NCBI GenBank assembly: GCA_944325965.1
Contig: CALVCB010000022.1
Location: 1-32,322, forward strand
DNA from: an uncultured Bacteroidales bacterium
GTDB taxonomy: Bacteria; Bacteroidota; Bacteroidia; Bacteroidales; UBA932
DNA: 32,322 nt
Direction: 5' to 3'
The notes under the pieces were generated by a model. It was not told the DNA's origin. It ran no database searches and was given only the letters and a program-made list of their open reading frames with translations. This document shows positions 6,331 through 15,392 of this stretch, in pieces. The position numbers were made by a program, and so were the translations under genes. Numbering within the stretch: position 1 is the first letter of the stretch; every line of letters begins with the position of its first letter.

Positions 6331-8652
6331 ATGAAAGTCTTTTCAGTATTCTTTGCATTATTGGCAGTGCCGTGTGCAGGTATTGCCTCCGCACATTCCG
6401 GCGATACGCCGGAGGATGTCCGGCTTGTAAACTATGTACGTCCGCTTACCGGGACTGACGGTTACGGCAATGTTTATCCCGGCGCACAGGTCCCTTTCGG
6501 GGGGATACAGATCAGCCCGGATACGGACAATGATTTCTATGACGCCGCGGCCGGATACAAGTACAGCCGTCCTACCCTTATGGGATTTTCCCTGACCCAC
6601 TTGAGCGGGACCGGGATACCGGACCTGGGGGATTTCCTTTTCATGCCCGGAACCGGTGAGATCAAGCTTGAGCCGGGTACACACGAAGATCCGGATTCCG
6701 GCTATCGCTCCAGATATTCCCATGAAAGGGAATGGTGTTCTCCGAACTATTATGCCGTTGATCTCCTGGACTATGGGGTGAAAGCCGAGATGACATCTGC
6801 TACGCGCAGCGGGATACTGAGGTTCACGTATCCGGAATCCGGGGACGCCTTCATCCTGCTTGATATGAGGCATACCCTCTGGTGGAAATGCCGCTGGGCA
6901 AACCTTCGTATTGAGGACGACCATACGATTTCCGGTTATAAGCTCGTGCAGGGCTGGGGCCCGGAAAGGCATGTGTACTTTGTGGCTGAGTTCTCTGAGC
7001 CCATAGTTGATTTCGGGATTATGCAGAACGGTAAGAGGGTCTGCTATGATACCAACCGCTTCCGCAGTGATATGGAGGCATGGGGGGATGACCTGCAGTT
7101 CTGGATGCGTTTCGACACAGAGGAAGGGCAGCAGGTTACAGTCCGGGTGGCCATATCGTCGGTAGATCCGGCAGGGGCAAGGAACAACCTCAGGGAACTT
7201 GAAGGAAAAACATTCGACGATGTCTGCACCGCAGGTCAGTCCCTGTGGGAGAAAGAGCTTTCGAGATTCAAGGTAGAGGGGTCCCGCAAGACAAAGGAGA
7301 CATTCTATACCGCCGCCTACAGATGCTTCCTGTCCCCGTTCATCTTCCAGGATGCGGACGGACGTTTCCGCGGCTATGACAAGAGCATAGAAAAGGCGGA
7401 AGGCTTTAATAACTATACGACTTTCTCTTTCTGGGATACATACCGTGCATACCATCCTTTGCTTAACCTTATCCGCCCTGACGTGAGTGCCGACATAGCC
7501 AATTCTATGCTCGCCCACTATGACAAAAGCGTGGAGAAGATGCTGCCTGTATGGTCGTTCTACGGCAACGAGACATGGTGCATGATAGGATACCATGCCG
7601 TGTCAGTGCTTGCGGACATGATCGTGAAGGGTGTTCCGGGGTTTGACTACGGGAGGGCTTTCGAGGCCATGAAACAGACAGCCACCAATCCTCATTATGA
7701 CTGTCTTCCGGAGTATACGGAGTATGGATGGGTGCCTTTCGACAAAGAGAGGGAGTCTGTCTCGAAGACGCTTGAATACGCGTATGACGACTATTGTATT
7801 GCCCAGGCAGCCAAGGCCCTTGGCAGGGAGGATGACTACAGGTTTTTCTTGAACCGTTCCCTCTCATACAGGAACCTCATCGACCCTGAGACCAGGTTCA
7901 TGCGCGGACGGGACAGCAACGGGGAATGGCGCACCCCATTTACTCCGGTGGCATACCAGGGACCGGGCTCTGTGAACGGCTGGGGAGACATTACCGAAGG
8001 GTTCACTCTGCAGTATACATGGTATGTGCCGCATAATGTGGAGGATCTTATCGAAAGGACTGGAAGGGAGCTTTTCGAGGAAAGGCTCGACTCGCTTTTC
8101 GTTACCGAGCTTCCTGATGACATTCCCGGAGCACATGACATCCAGGGGAGGATAGGTGCATACTGGCACGGGAACGAACCTTGCCACAGTGTCATCTATC
8201 TATACAATTATCTCGGGCAGCCATGGAAGTGCCAGAAATGGATAAGGTATGTCTCGGACCATTTCTACGGGAACGAGCCGGGGTCCCTCAGCGGGAATGA
8301 TGACTGCGGACAGATGTCGGCCTGGTATCTGTTCAATGCCATGGGGTTCTATCCTACAGCCCCTTCGAGCAATGTGTACAATATAGGCTCTCCTTCCGTT
8401 CCAGGGGTGGAGCTGACCCTCTACAACGGGAAGACCATCAGGGTCACTACCGAGAACTGGTCCGAGGATAACCTCTACATCCGGAAAATGTACCTTAACG
8501 GGAAGGAATGGGACAAGTCCTATCTTACGTATGCCGACATAAAGGACGGGGCCGAGATACATTATGTAATGAGCCGTCGCCCGGACAAGAGGAGGGCGAC
8601 TTCGGAACAGGCCCTTCCTCCGTCATTGCCGGATGCCATGGCGTACAGGTAG
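6331..8652 (+). CDS. secreted GH92 family alpha-mannosidase
   Basis: Calcium-dependent exo-alpha-mannosidase of family GH92, probably alpha-1,2-specific, removing mannose from host or fungal glycans. Signature segments of the family are clear: PLTGTDGYGNVYPGAQVPFG near the N-terminus, HLSGTG, FSFWDTYRAYHPL, EGFTLQYTWYVPHN with the likely catalytic acid Glu, and SGNDDCGQMSAWYLFNAMGFYP carrying the paired Asp residues assigned as catalytic base in characterised GH92 enzymes. The start at 6331 (MKVFSVFF) gives a clean signal peptide ending near IASA; an in-frame ATG at 6292 would put 13 polar residues before it and is less likely. No lipobox, so periplasmic or secreted. The length, 773 residues, is normal. 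No SusC/SusD genes or other glycosidases are nearby. A strong terminator follows. Confidence 0.94.
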   Translation: MKVFSVFFALLAVPCAGIASAHSGDTPEDVRLVNYVRPLTGTDGYGNVYPGAQVPFGGIQISPDTDNDFYDAAAGYKYSRPTLMGFSLTHLSGTGIPDLGDFLFMPGTGEIKLEPGTHEDPDSGYRSRYSHEREWCSPNYYAVDLLDYGVKAEMTSATRSGILRFTYPESGDAFILLDMRHTLWWKCRWANLRIEDDHTISGYKLVQGWGPERHVYFVAEFSEPIVDFGIMQNGKRVCYDTNRFRSDMEAWGDDLQFWMRFDTEEGQQVTVRVAISSVDPAGARNNLRELEGKTFDDVCTAGQSLWEKELSRFKVEGSRKTKETFYTAAYRCFLSPFIFQDADGRFRGYDKSIEKAEGFNNYTTFSFWDTYRAYHPLLNLIRPDVSADIANSMLAHYDKSVEKMLPVWSFYGNETWCMIGYHAVSVLADMIVKGVPGFDYGRAFEAMKQTATNPHYDCLPEYTEYGWVPFDKERESVSKTLEYAYDDYCIAQAAKALGREDDYRFFLNRSLSYRNLIDPETRFMRGRDSNGEWRTPFTPVAYQGPGSVNGWGDITEGFTLQYTWYVPHNVEDLIERTGRELFEERLDSLFVTELPDDIPGAHDIQGRIGAYWHGNEPCHSVIYLYNYLGQPWKCQKWIRYVSDHFYGNEPGSLSGNDDCGQMSAWYLFNAMGFYPTAPSSNVYNIGSPSVPGVELTLYNGKTIRVTTENWSEDNLYIRKMYLNGKEWDKSYLTYADIKDGAEIHYVMSRRPDKRRATSEQALPPSLPDAMAYR

Positions 8653-8701
8653 GATGGTCCCGTTCCGGGCGGGATTCCGGGTGCGTGCCAGCATTCATAT
8701 T

Positions 8702-8745
8702 GCCAGGAGGCCGAACTCATATTGAAATGAGTTCGGCCTCCTGGC
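8702..8745. terminator. bidirectional terminator between GH92 and fabG
   Basis: Perfect 19-bp inverted repeat (8702-8720 and 8727-8745) with a 6-nt loop ATTGAA, between two convergent genes. No long T-run follows on either side, but the stem is very stable and centrally placed between the stop codons, so it probably ends both transcripts. Confidence 0.8.
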
Positions 8746-8765
8746 TTCATTGCTGTCATGATCCT

Positions 8766-9512
8766 TTAGCAGTTCATTGCTCCACAACAGTGAATGACCT
8801 GTCCGCTTACATAAGAAGAGAGCGGGCTTGCGAGGAAGAGTGCCACGTTGGCCACGTCCTCAGGAGTGCCTCCGCGGCGCAGAGGTATCTGTTTCTCCCA
8901 TTCCTGACGTACTTTCTCAGGAAGGGCGTTGGTCATGTCCGTGATGATGAATCCCGGAGCGATGCAGTTGGCGCGGATTCCGCGCGGCCCCATCTCCTTT
9001 GCAATGGATTTTGCCAGCCCGATCATGCCGGCCTTGGATGCGGAGTAGTTGCACTGGCCCGCGTTGCCTGACACCCCGACTACGGAGGACATGTTGATGA
9101 TGCTTCCGCTGCGCTGTTTAGCCATTATCGGTGTTACGGCATGGATGAAGTTGAATGCAGATTTGAGGTTTACGGTGAGGACTGCATCCCACTGTGCTTC
9201 GGTCATCCTCATCATGAGCCCGTCTTTGGTTATGCCTGCGTTGTTCACCAGGATGTCGATGCTGCCGAAATCCTCGAGAATCTGGTTCACTACCGTGTGG
9301 GTCTCGTCAAAGTTAGCCGCGTTGGAAGCGTATGCCTTTGCCTTGATTCCGTATGCCTCAAGTTCCCTGAGTGTCTGTTCCGCTGCTTCGTTTATGGCGA
9401 GGTCGGTAAATGCAACATTAGCCCCTTCAGAAGCGAATTTCAAGGCGATAGCCTTGCCTATCCCTCTTGCCGCGCCTGTGACAAGAGCTGTTTTTCCGTC
9501 AAGAAGTCCCAT
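8766..9512 (-). CDS. fabG: 3-oxoacyl-[acyl-carrier-protein] reductase
   Basis: NAD(P)H-dependent reduction of 3-oxoacyl-ACP in fatty-acid elongation (FAS II), cytoplasmic. Classical SDR features: nucleotide-binding TGAARGIGK (12-20), NNAG (90-93), and the catalytic tetrad N115, S143, Y156, K160. The FabG-type C-terminus (YVSGQVIHCCGAMNC) and length of 248 residues match the family. Although it lies 101 bp downstream of rodA on the same strand, a good promoter at 9575-9606 gives it independent transcription. Other SDR enzymes look similar, but the overall match to FabG is close. Confidence 0.93.
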   Translation of the reverse strand: MGLLDGKTALVTGAARGIGKAIALKFASEGANVAFTDLAINEAAEQTLRELEAYGIKAKAYASNAANFDETHTVVNQILEDFGSIDILVNNAGITKDGLMMRMTEAQWDAVLTVNLKSAFNFIHAVTPIMAKQRSGSIINMSSVVGVSGNAGQCNYSASKAGMIGLAKSIAKEMGPRGIRANCIAPGFIITDMTNALPEKVRQEWEKQIPLRRGGTPEDVANVALFLASPLSSYVSGQVIHCCGAMNC

Positions 9513-9574
9513 TCTTTTAATAATTATAAGTTATTGTCATATATTGAATTTCATTCAAACGGCATTAGCCGGTG

Positions 9575-9606
9575 CAAAATTATTCCAGATTATCCGTATT
9601 AACAAA
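9575..9606 (-). promoter_or_regulatory. fabG promoter (TTTG-N20-TAATTTTG)
   Basis: On the minus strand TTTG (9603-9606) is followed after 20 bases by TAATTTTG (9575-9582). This matches both the -33 and -7 elements of the Bacteroidetes primary-sigma promoter with normal spacing, and is one of the two best promoter matches in the window. The predicted leader to the fabG start at 9512 is about 55 nt. Confidence 0.7.
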
Positions 9607-9613
9607 TTATTCT

Positions 9614-11074
9614 TTATAAATATCTCTTCTCGTTCCGGTCCAATGCTATGAATATGAAAATCATGGCTGTAAATGCCCATAATGAGGACCCTCCGTAGCT
9701 GAGCAGCGGAAGCGGTATCCCTATTACAGGGACAAGCCCCATTGTCATGCCTATATTGATGAGGAGATGCATGAAAATGCAGCAGGCGACGCAGTATCCG
9801 TATATCCTGGTGAACGCTTCCCGGCTGCGTTCCGCGTCATGCAGTATTCTCCATATCATGAATGTATACAGCAGAATGACAAACGCCGAACCGATGAACC
9901 CCCATTCTTCTCCTATGGTGCAGAAGATGAAATCCGTGCTCTGTTCCGGGACAAACCCGTATGTGGTCTGTGTCCCGTGCAGGAATCCTTTCCCGGAGAA
10001 TCCTCCGGAGCCTATGGCTATCATCGACTGGTTCACGTTGTAGCCGACACCGGAAGGGTCGTCCTTGAGTCCGAGCAGCACTTCGATACGTTTCCTCTGG
10101 TGGTCCTGCAGCACATCGTTGAAAAGGAAGTCGACGGACAGGACGAACAGTATCCCGGTGATGAACGACGCTATTGCCCCCCATTTGAAAAGGCTCCTGT
10201 CCCGGTATGCCCGGTATGCATAGAAGAAAATGCCGATAACGGCCGCGGCCGCGAAAAAATACATCGGCCGGACTGTGCTGATGATGGCCCCGGGGTCTTT
10301 TGAGAGGCCTGCTGTCCATTTGATAAGGAACGGTACAAAAGCCAGGAGCGCTATTGCCGGAAGCACAGCCCTAGCCCATTTTTTTATCTTCCCGGACTCC
10401 AGGGCGCAGCATAGTGTGGCAATTCCTGTGAGCACAAGCATGGAAACATACGGGGAGGCTGTGAGTGTCAATACAAAAAGCAGTATTGCCATGCCTATAA
10501 TGAACAGTATCCATCCTGAAAGGCCTTCCCTGTATAGCATGAACACGAAACCGACATATACAAGTGCAGACCCGGTCTCGCTCTGGGCGACGATGACGGC
10601 CATGGGGATGAGGATAATCATTGCTGTCAGGATGAAGTTCCTGACCGAATTTAGCCTGTACCCTATCTGGCTCATGACTGTCGCCAGGAGCAGGGAAGTG
10701 GATATCTTGGAGATTTCCGCGGGCTGGAACCGTATCGGGCCGAACTCGAACCATGACCTTGATCCTTTTACTTCCACCCCCAGGAATATGACTGCGACCA
10801 GCAGCAGCACCGTTGCCGCATATATCAGCGGCGAGAGGCTTTCCCATGCCCTGGGATTGATGACGAACAGTATGACCCCGGCAATCCCCAGAGCGGACAC
10901 TATCCATACGAACTGCTTGCCGCTCCGGCAGCTGAAATCGAATATCGAGGCCGGTTCCGAGGAGTGTACCGACGCGTAGATGTTCACCCAGCCGATCAGC
11001 ACCAGCAGGAGGTAAGTGACGACCAGGGACCAGTCTATTGATTTCAGGAAACTGTTTTCTCTGTAGCTGTTCAT
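9614..11074 (-). CDS. rodA: rod shape-determining protein RodA (SEDS peptidoglycan glycosyltransferase)
   Basis: SEDS-family polymerase that extends glycan strands from lipid II during lateral wall growth, working with PBP2. The 486-residue protein is strongly hydrophobic with about 10 membrane segments, starts SIDWSLVVTYLLLVLIGWVNIYAS, and ends with the conserved SEDS block GIPLPLLSYGGSS (452-464). Segments KGSRSWFEFGPIRFQPAEISKI and GKGFLHGTQTTYGFVPEQSTDFIF are also diagnostic (Glu of FQPAE, and the extracytoplasmic loop). It is longer than the about 370-residue proteobacterial RodA because of extra loop sequence between about residues 225 and 300, common in Bacteroidetes. It starts 11 bp after mrdA and is the last gene of the mre operon. 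Confidence 0.95.
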   Translation of the reverse strand: MNSYRENSFLKSIDWSLVVTYLLLVLIGWVNIYASVHSSEPASIFDFSCRSGKQFVWIVSALGIAGVILFVINPRAWESLSPLIYAATVLLLVAVIFLGVEVKGSRSWFEFGPIRFQPAEISKISTSLLLATVMSQIGYRLNSVRNFILTAMIILIPMAVIVAQSETGSALVYVGFVFMLYREGLSGWILFIIGMAILLFVLTLTASPYVSMLVLTGIATLCCALESGKIKKWARAVLPAIALLAFVPFLIKWTAGLSKDPGAIISTVRPMYFFAAAAVIGIFFYAYRAYRDRSLFKWGAIASFITGILFVLSVDFLFNDVLQDHQRKRIEVLLGLKDDPSGVGYNVNQSMIAIGSGGFSGKGFLHGTQTTYGFVPEQSTDFIFCTIGEEWGFIGSAFVILLYTFMIWRILHDAERSREAFTRIYGYCVACCIFMHLLINIGMTMGLVPVIGIPLPLLSYGGSSLWAFTAMIFIFIALDRNEKRYL

Positions 11075-11085
11075 CGGGTTTGATT

Positions 11086-12927
11086 TTATTTGTCGTTGAC
11101 AGTATCAAGCAGCACGCCTTCCATCATACGTTCCTCAAGCGGCTTGCGGGGGCTGCCGATTTCCCTGTTGAGGTATTTCTCCACAAGCAGTGAAGCTATC
11201 GGTGCGGCCCATCTCGCCCCGAAGGACCCGTGCTCTATGTAGGCGGCCACCGCTATTTTCGGGTCGTCCTTGGGAGCGAAGCAGATGAACACTGAGTTGT
11301 CATCCCCGTGCGGGTTCTGCGCTGTCCCTGTCTTGCCGCAGATGTCGAGCCCGTCCACTGCCGCGATGGAGGCTGTCGCCCCCGAGCCGTATCCGCTGTT
11401 GACCGCCCTGTACATACCGTTCACCACAGTGTGGAAATACGATGTGTCCACCATCGTGTACTGCCTTTCCCTGTATTTCGGGTCTATCGGCACCCCTTCC
11501 GACTCCTTGATGATGTGCGGGATATAGTAGTAGCCCCGGTTCGCCATTATCGCACACAGGTTTGCAAGGTGCAGCGGGGTACAGCCTATCTCGCCCTGTC
11601 CGATGGATAGCGAAATGATGTTTGTGGCCTTCCAGCGGCCTTTCCCGTACATCCTGTCGTACAGGGCTGGGGTAGGGATGTCCCCTCCCAGTTCGGACGG
11701 GAAGTCGCTTCCCAGCCTGTGCCCGAACCCGAAGCTCGATACGTATTCGTCCCATACGGCCAGGGCCTGGGACACACTGCCCTTACCGGAGTCTTCGAGC
11801 AGGGAGCGGAATACATAGCAGTAGTATGCATTGCAGGACATCATGATAGACTCTTCCATGTCGAGAGGGGACCTGTGGTTGTGGCAAGCCATCTTCCTGT
11901 TGCCGTACCGGTACCCAAGATGGCACGGGAACTCGCTCTGTGGCGTGACTACCCCCTCCTGGAGCCCGATGAGGGCGTTGACCAGCTTGAACACCGAGCC
12001 GGGAGGGTATGACGCCTGTACCGCCCGGTTGAACATCGGCTTTAGCGGGTCAGACGCTATCTGCGAATAGTGCCGCCCTATGTCCGCGAGCACGTCCACA
12101 TCTATGCCGGGGCTTGATATCAGGGCCAGTATCTCTCCGGTAGACGGCTCTATTGCCACCAGGCTCCCGACTTTGTTCTGCATGAGGGCCTGCCCGTAGT
12201 TCTGCAGCTCGGCGTCAATGGTGGTTACTATGTCCTTGCCCGGGATGGCCTCCTTGTCCATCTCCCCGTCACGGTATGAGGACTCTATCCTGTTGCGCGA
12301 GTCTCGCAGGTATATCTTGTATCCCTTTTCCCCTTTCAGGTATTGTTCGCATGTGGCCTCTATGCCTGTCATTCCGGCATAGTCCCCGGCCTTGTATTCG
12401 TCGTTGTGCGCTTTGATGTACCTGGAGTCTACTTCCGAGACGTAGCCGAGCAGGTTGCCTCCCGCATTGTACGGGTACTGCCGGATGCTCCTGGGCTGCC
12501 CCCTGAACCCGGGGAACTTGTACGCGAGCTCGGCGAAGCGCATGTAGGTCTCCGGCGGGAGCTGTTTCAGCATGACTACGGACCGGTAGCCTATCTTCCT
12601 GCGGTCCCTGTAGTATTCGTCCATCTTGCCCTTTATGAACTCCGGTGTCACCCCGAGGGCCGCGCTCAGTGACAGGGTGTCGAACCCGGATACCTCTTTC
12701 GGGGTCACGAGTATGTCGTAGGCGACCTTGTTCCCTACGAGGATCTTTCCGTTTCGGTCGTATATTATTCCTCTTGTAGGATAGATGGTCGAGTATACCA
12801 TCGAGTTGTTGGACGCGTCTATCTTGTAGCTGTCATCAAGGATCTGTATGACGAACAGCCGTCCAATGAGTATGATGGCGGTAACGGCCAGGCCGGCGAG
12901 TATCTTATTCTGTCTGTTTATCTTCAT
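11086..12927 (-). CDS. mrdA: penicillin-binding protein 2 (elongasome transpeptidase)
   Basis: Class B PBP that crosslinks peptidoglycan during elongation and activates RodA. One N-terminal membrane segment (about 8-28) is followed by a dimerisation domain starting TRGIIYDRNG (51-60), then the transpeptidase domain with S311-V-F-K314 (nucleophile serine), S364-C-N366 and K532-T-G. The 613-residue length is normal. Its place between mreD and rodA, 14 bp after mreD, marks it as the elongation PBP rather than the divisome FtsI. Confidence 0.95.
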   Translation of the reverse strand: MKINRQNKILAGLAVTAIILIGRLFVIQILDDSYKIDASNNSMVYSTIYPTRGIIYDRNGKILVGNKVAYDILVTPKEVSGFDTLSLSAALGVTPEFIKGKMDEYYRDRRKIGYRSVVMLKQLPPETYMRFAELAYKFPGFRGQPRSIRQYPYNAGGNLLGYVSEVDSRYIKAHNDEYKAGDYAGMTGIEATCEQYLKGEKGYKIYLRDSRNRIESSYRDGEMDKEAIPGKDIVTTIDAELQNYGQALMQNKVGSLVAIEPSTGEILALISSPGIDVDVLADIGRHYSQIASDPLKPMFNRAVQASYPPGSVFKLVNALIGLQEGVVTPQSEFPCHLGYRYGNRKMACHNHRSPLDMEESIMMSCNAYYCYVFRSLLEDSGKGSVSQALAVWDEYVSSFGFGHRLGSDFPSELGGDIPTPALYDRMYGKGRWKATNIISLSIGQGEIGCTPLHLANLCAIMANRGYYYIPHIIKESEGVPIDPKYRERQYTMVDTSYFHTVVNGMYRAVNSGYGSGATASIAAVDGLDICGKTGTAQNPHGDDNSVFICFAPKDDPKIAVAAYIEHGSFGARWAAPIASLLVEKYLNREIGSPRKPLEERMMEGVLLDTVNDK

Positions 12928-12941
12928 ATCCGGGACTCCGG

Positions 12942-13454
12942 CTACCTGTCATTGGGTGTAAGTACATGTATTACGAGCAAAGCAAGCGCGCTGTCGCAAA
13001 TCAGCGATGCTACGAACCGGACTGTGTTGAACCACAGTGGCCTCACACCGGAACCGTCCGCCGTCACATATACAGCGATGAATACCGCATATGCGACTGT
13101 GGCCGCGATAAGTATTTTCCTGATACCTGTAGTCCTGGAGGAGAAGGGAGTTCCCTTGCCGTAGGATTCATCCCCCAGCACCATCTGCAGAAGCGGATGC
13201 CTTATAAAGGCCACAGGTACGAGGGAGAGCGTATTCAGACCTATGATACCCTCAGACAGGAAATCTACGGCCAGCCCTGTGACAAAGGCTATTGCCATGC
13301 TCCATGCCGTGTTTATTTTCAGGGGCAGTGCCAGCACCATTGCAGGAAGTATGGTAACGTATATGAAAGGGCTGATCCTGCAATAGTTGCAGATGACCAT
13401 CTGCGCCAGGGCAAGCAGTATGTAAATTACCGTGAAATTATGATTCGTCTTCAT
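12942..13454 (-). CDS. mreD: rod shape-determining protein MreD
   Basis: 170-residue inner-membrane protein with about five hydrophobic segments, little primary-sequence conservation, but correct size, topology and gene order (mreB-mreC-mreD-mrdA-rodA). MreD joins MreC and the PBP2-RodA pair in the elongation machinery. It starts 15 bp after mreC. The identification rests mainly on context and hydropathy plus a typical GLAVDFLSEGIIGLNTL segment (MreD proteins usually have a G-x-x-x-D...G-x-N motif). Confidence 0.88.
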   Translation of the reverse strand: MKTNHNFTVIYILLALAQMVICNYCRISPFIYVTILPAMVLALPLKINTAWSMAIAFVTGLAVDFLSEGIIGLNTLSLVPVAFIRHPLLQMVLGDESYGKGTPFSSRTTGIRKILIAATVAYAVFIAVYVTADGSGVRPLWFNTVRFVASLICDSALALLVIHVLTPNDR

Positions 13455-13469
13455 GCTCTGTCCTCCGGG

Positions 13470-14282
13470 TTATTGCTGTGAGACAAGTCTGTCGATTTCC
13501 TCTTTCCCGGTATTCCGGACTATGGTCACGTGCCTGAGGGCCTTGAAATCCTCGAAGAGTTTTATCTGTATCTCGTAGGTCGCCCCGTTCACAATGCGGG
13601 ATTCTCCGGCTGTCCCCAGCGGGATGTCGGGAGGGAAAATGGAAGAGAATCCGCTTGTGTAGACCGTGTCTCCCGGTTCGAAAGGGATGTGGTGCGGGAT
13701 CTCGTTCAGCAGAGCCCCGTCCGAGTGTATGCCGTCCCATATGAGAGAGCCGACAGGACCCTCCTTCCCGATCCTTGCGCTGACGGTCATCCCCGTGTTC
13801 TTGAATGATATGCCGTAGGAATAATGCCGGCTTACGGCGTCTATTATGCCGATCACTCCCTGCCCGGTGATGATGCCGGACTGGAGAGTGACCCCGTCTT
13901 CGGAGCCTTTGTTGACAATGATGTAGTTGTGCTGGCTGTTGTTGCTGACCTTTACGATGTCGGCCAGTTTGTAGACATATTTCCCGGTACTGTCCTCCGC
14001 TGTGGCGGAGGAATCCCGCCCTGCGCTCTCATATTCGCGTATCTTCCTGGCCATCCGGAAGTTTTCTTCCGCCAGGCGCTCATTCTCCTTGCGAAGGGAG
14101 AAATAGTACCTGATTTCTTCCGTTGTCCCCCAGGCTGCTGCATAGAATGCATGCGCACCTTTCATTATCCATGTGTCCTGCAGTATCCCGTTGCTCCTGA
14201 GCATACTCAATGCAGCTATCTCCAGTGCGATGAAGATAGCTGCATTGAGTATAAGTGCCAATATTTTCCGCTTCCCGGCCAT
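13470..14282 (-). CDS. mreC: rod shape-determining protein MreC
   Basis: 270 residues: a single N-terminal membrane anchor (about 8-26), a coiled coil rich in Glu/Arg (about 58-85), and a periplasmic double beta-barrel domain with the usual pieces (ADIVKVSNNSQHNYIIVNKG, TGQGVIGIIDAV, GDTVYTSGFSSIFPPDIPLG). MreC is the periplasmic scaffold that switches PBP2 into its active shape. Only one base separates it from mreB, so translation is probably coupled. Confidence 0.94.
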   Translation of the reverse strand: MAGKRKILALILNAAIFIALEIAALSMLRSNGILQDTWIMKGAHAFYAAAWGTTEEIRYYFSLRKENERLAEENFRMARKIREYESAGRDSSATAEDSTGKYVYKLADIVKVSNNSQHNYIIVNKGSEDGVTLQSGIITGQGVIGIIDAVSRHYSYGISFKNTGMTVSARIGKEGPVGSLIWDGIHSDGALLNEIPHHIPFEPGDTVYTSGFSSIFPPDIPLGTAGESRIVNGATYEIQIKLFEDFKALRHVTIVRNTGKEEIDRLVSQQ

Positions 14283-14283
14283 T

Positions 14284-15306
14284 CTACCTCATGAGGAATG
14301 GGTATTTGTCCGTATGCTTGAGCGCGATGCATGTTCCTCTTGCCACGGCTTTGAGCGGGTCTTCAGCTACATGGAACGGGATGTTCACCTTTTCGCCCAG
14401 CCTCTTGTCAAGGCCCCTGAGCAGCGCCCCTCCTCCGGAGAGGTAAATCCCGCTTTCCACGATGTCGGCATACAGTTCCGGCGGTGTCTGCTCAAGTACG
14501 TGGAGTATGGCCGATTCTATCTTCGCAATGGACTTGTCGAGGCAGTGGGCGATCTCCTGGTATGTGATGGTCGCTATCACCGGGTGCGCCGTCATGAGGT
14601 TCGGTCCTTTTACCACGAACGGCTCCGGCTCGTTCTCCAGGTCCGGTATCACTGCGCCGATGGCTATCTTCAGCTTCTCTGCCGTAGGCTCGCCGACCTT
14701 GATGTTGTGCTGCTGCTTGAGGTAGGACTGGATGTCTGCCGTGAACTCGTCTCCGGCAACCCTCACGCTGTTCTGCTGTACGATACCGCCAAGGGATATG
14801 ACCGCGATCTCTGTGGTCCCGCCTCCGATGTCGACTACCATGCTGCCTTTAGGCGCCTCAACGTCCAGCCCGATTCCCAGGGCCGCCGCCATAGGCTCGA
14901 ATATAAGGTACACGTCGCGTCCCCCTGCATGTTCGGTGGAGTCGCGCACCGCACGGATTTCCACCTCGGTACTGCCTGACGGGATGCCGACTACTACCTT
15001 GAGGTTCGGTGTGAAAAGGGACCTGCGCTTGCTGTTCACCTGCTTGATGAAGCCGCGGATCATCAGCTCTGCGGCGTTGAAGTCCGCGATAACCCCGTCC
15101 CTCAGGGGACGAACTGTCTTTATTCCTGGATTTTCCCTGTCCTGTATGAGTTTGGCCTGGTGTCCCAGGGCCATGAGTTTGCCTGTGTTGTTGTCGAGAG
15201 CCACGATACTCGGCTCGTCCAGTACTATCTGGTCGTTCTGGAAGATGACAGTATTCGCCGTGCCGAGGTCGATTGCAAGTTCCTGGGTCAAAAAAGAGAA
15301 TCCCAT
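14284..15306 (-). CDS. mreB: rod shape-determining protein MreB (bacterial actin)
   Basis: ATP-binding actin-like filament protein that guides the cell-wall elongation complex along the inner membrane. Phosphate-1 loop AIDLGTANT (11-19), phosphate-2 loop VVDIGGGTTEIAVIS, and adenosine loop YLSGGGALLRGLDKRL near the C-terminus are all intact. The 340-residue length is normal. It is the first gene of a five-gene operon and has a -7 box at 15348-15355, divergent from the ispD promoter. Confidence 0.97.
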   Translation of the reverse strand: MGFSFLTQELAIDLGTANTVIFQNDQIVLDEPSIVALDNNTGKLMALGHQAKLIQDRENPGIKTVRPLRDGVIADFNAAELMIRGFIKQVNSKRRSLFTPNLKVVVGIPSGSTEVEIRAVRDSTEHAGGRDVYLIFEPMAAALGIGLDVEAPKGSMVVDIGGGTTEIAVISLGGIVQQNSVRVAGDEFTADIQSYLKQQHNIKVGEPTAEKLKIAIGAVIPDLENEPEPFVVKGPNLMTAHPVIATITYQEIAHCLDKSIAKIESAILHVLEQTPPELYADIVESGIYLSGGGALLRGLDKRLGEKVNIPFHVAEDPLKAVARGTCIALKHTDKYPFLMR

Positions 15307-15347
15307 CTGTAATTTGCGTTATAAATTATAATAATATGTTCAACCTG

Positions 15348-15355
15348 CAAAAATA
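15348..15355 (-). promoter_or_regulatory. -7 promoter element of the mre operon
   Basis: Minus strand TATTTTTG, an exact TAnnTTTG match, about 40 bp upstream of the mreB start codon. It lies 12 bp from the -7 box of the divergent ispD promoter, so the two promoters overlap face to face. Confidence 0.55.
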
Positions 15356-15367
15356 CGAAAAAAAAGT

Positions 15368-15375
15368 TAAATTTG
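15368..15375 (+). promoter_or_regulatory. -7 promoter element of ispD
   Basis: Plus strand TAAATTTG, an exact TAnnTTTG match, 17 bp upstream of the ATG at 15393. It rules out the longer in-frame starts that would overlap mreB. Confidence 0.5.
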
Positions 15376-15392
15376 CTGCATTGTTATCTATT

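Noticed and set aside
6358-7596. Long open frame (about 412 codons) on the minus strand inside the GH92 gene
   Set aside because: It lies entirely antisense to a clear GH92 enzyme; its translation is rich in Pro/Arg/His with no domain, as expected for the complement of a GC-rich gene.
10230-10979. 249-codon plus-strand open frame inside rodA
   Set aside because: Antisense shadow of a conserved membrane protein; composition is not that of a real gene.
15273-15392. N-terminal extension of ispD overlapping mreB
   Set aside because: It precedes the ispD -7 box and encodes Lys/Asn-rich sequence typical of intergenic DNA.
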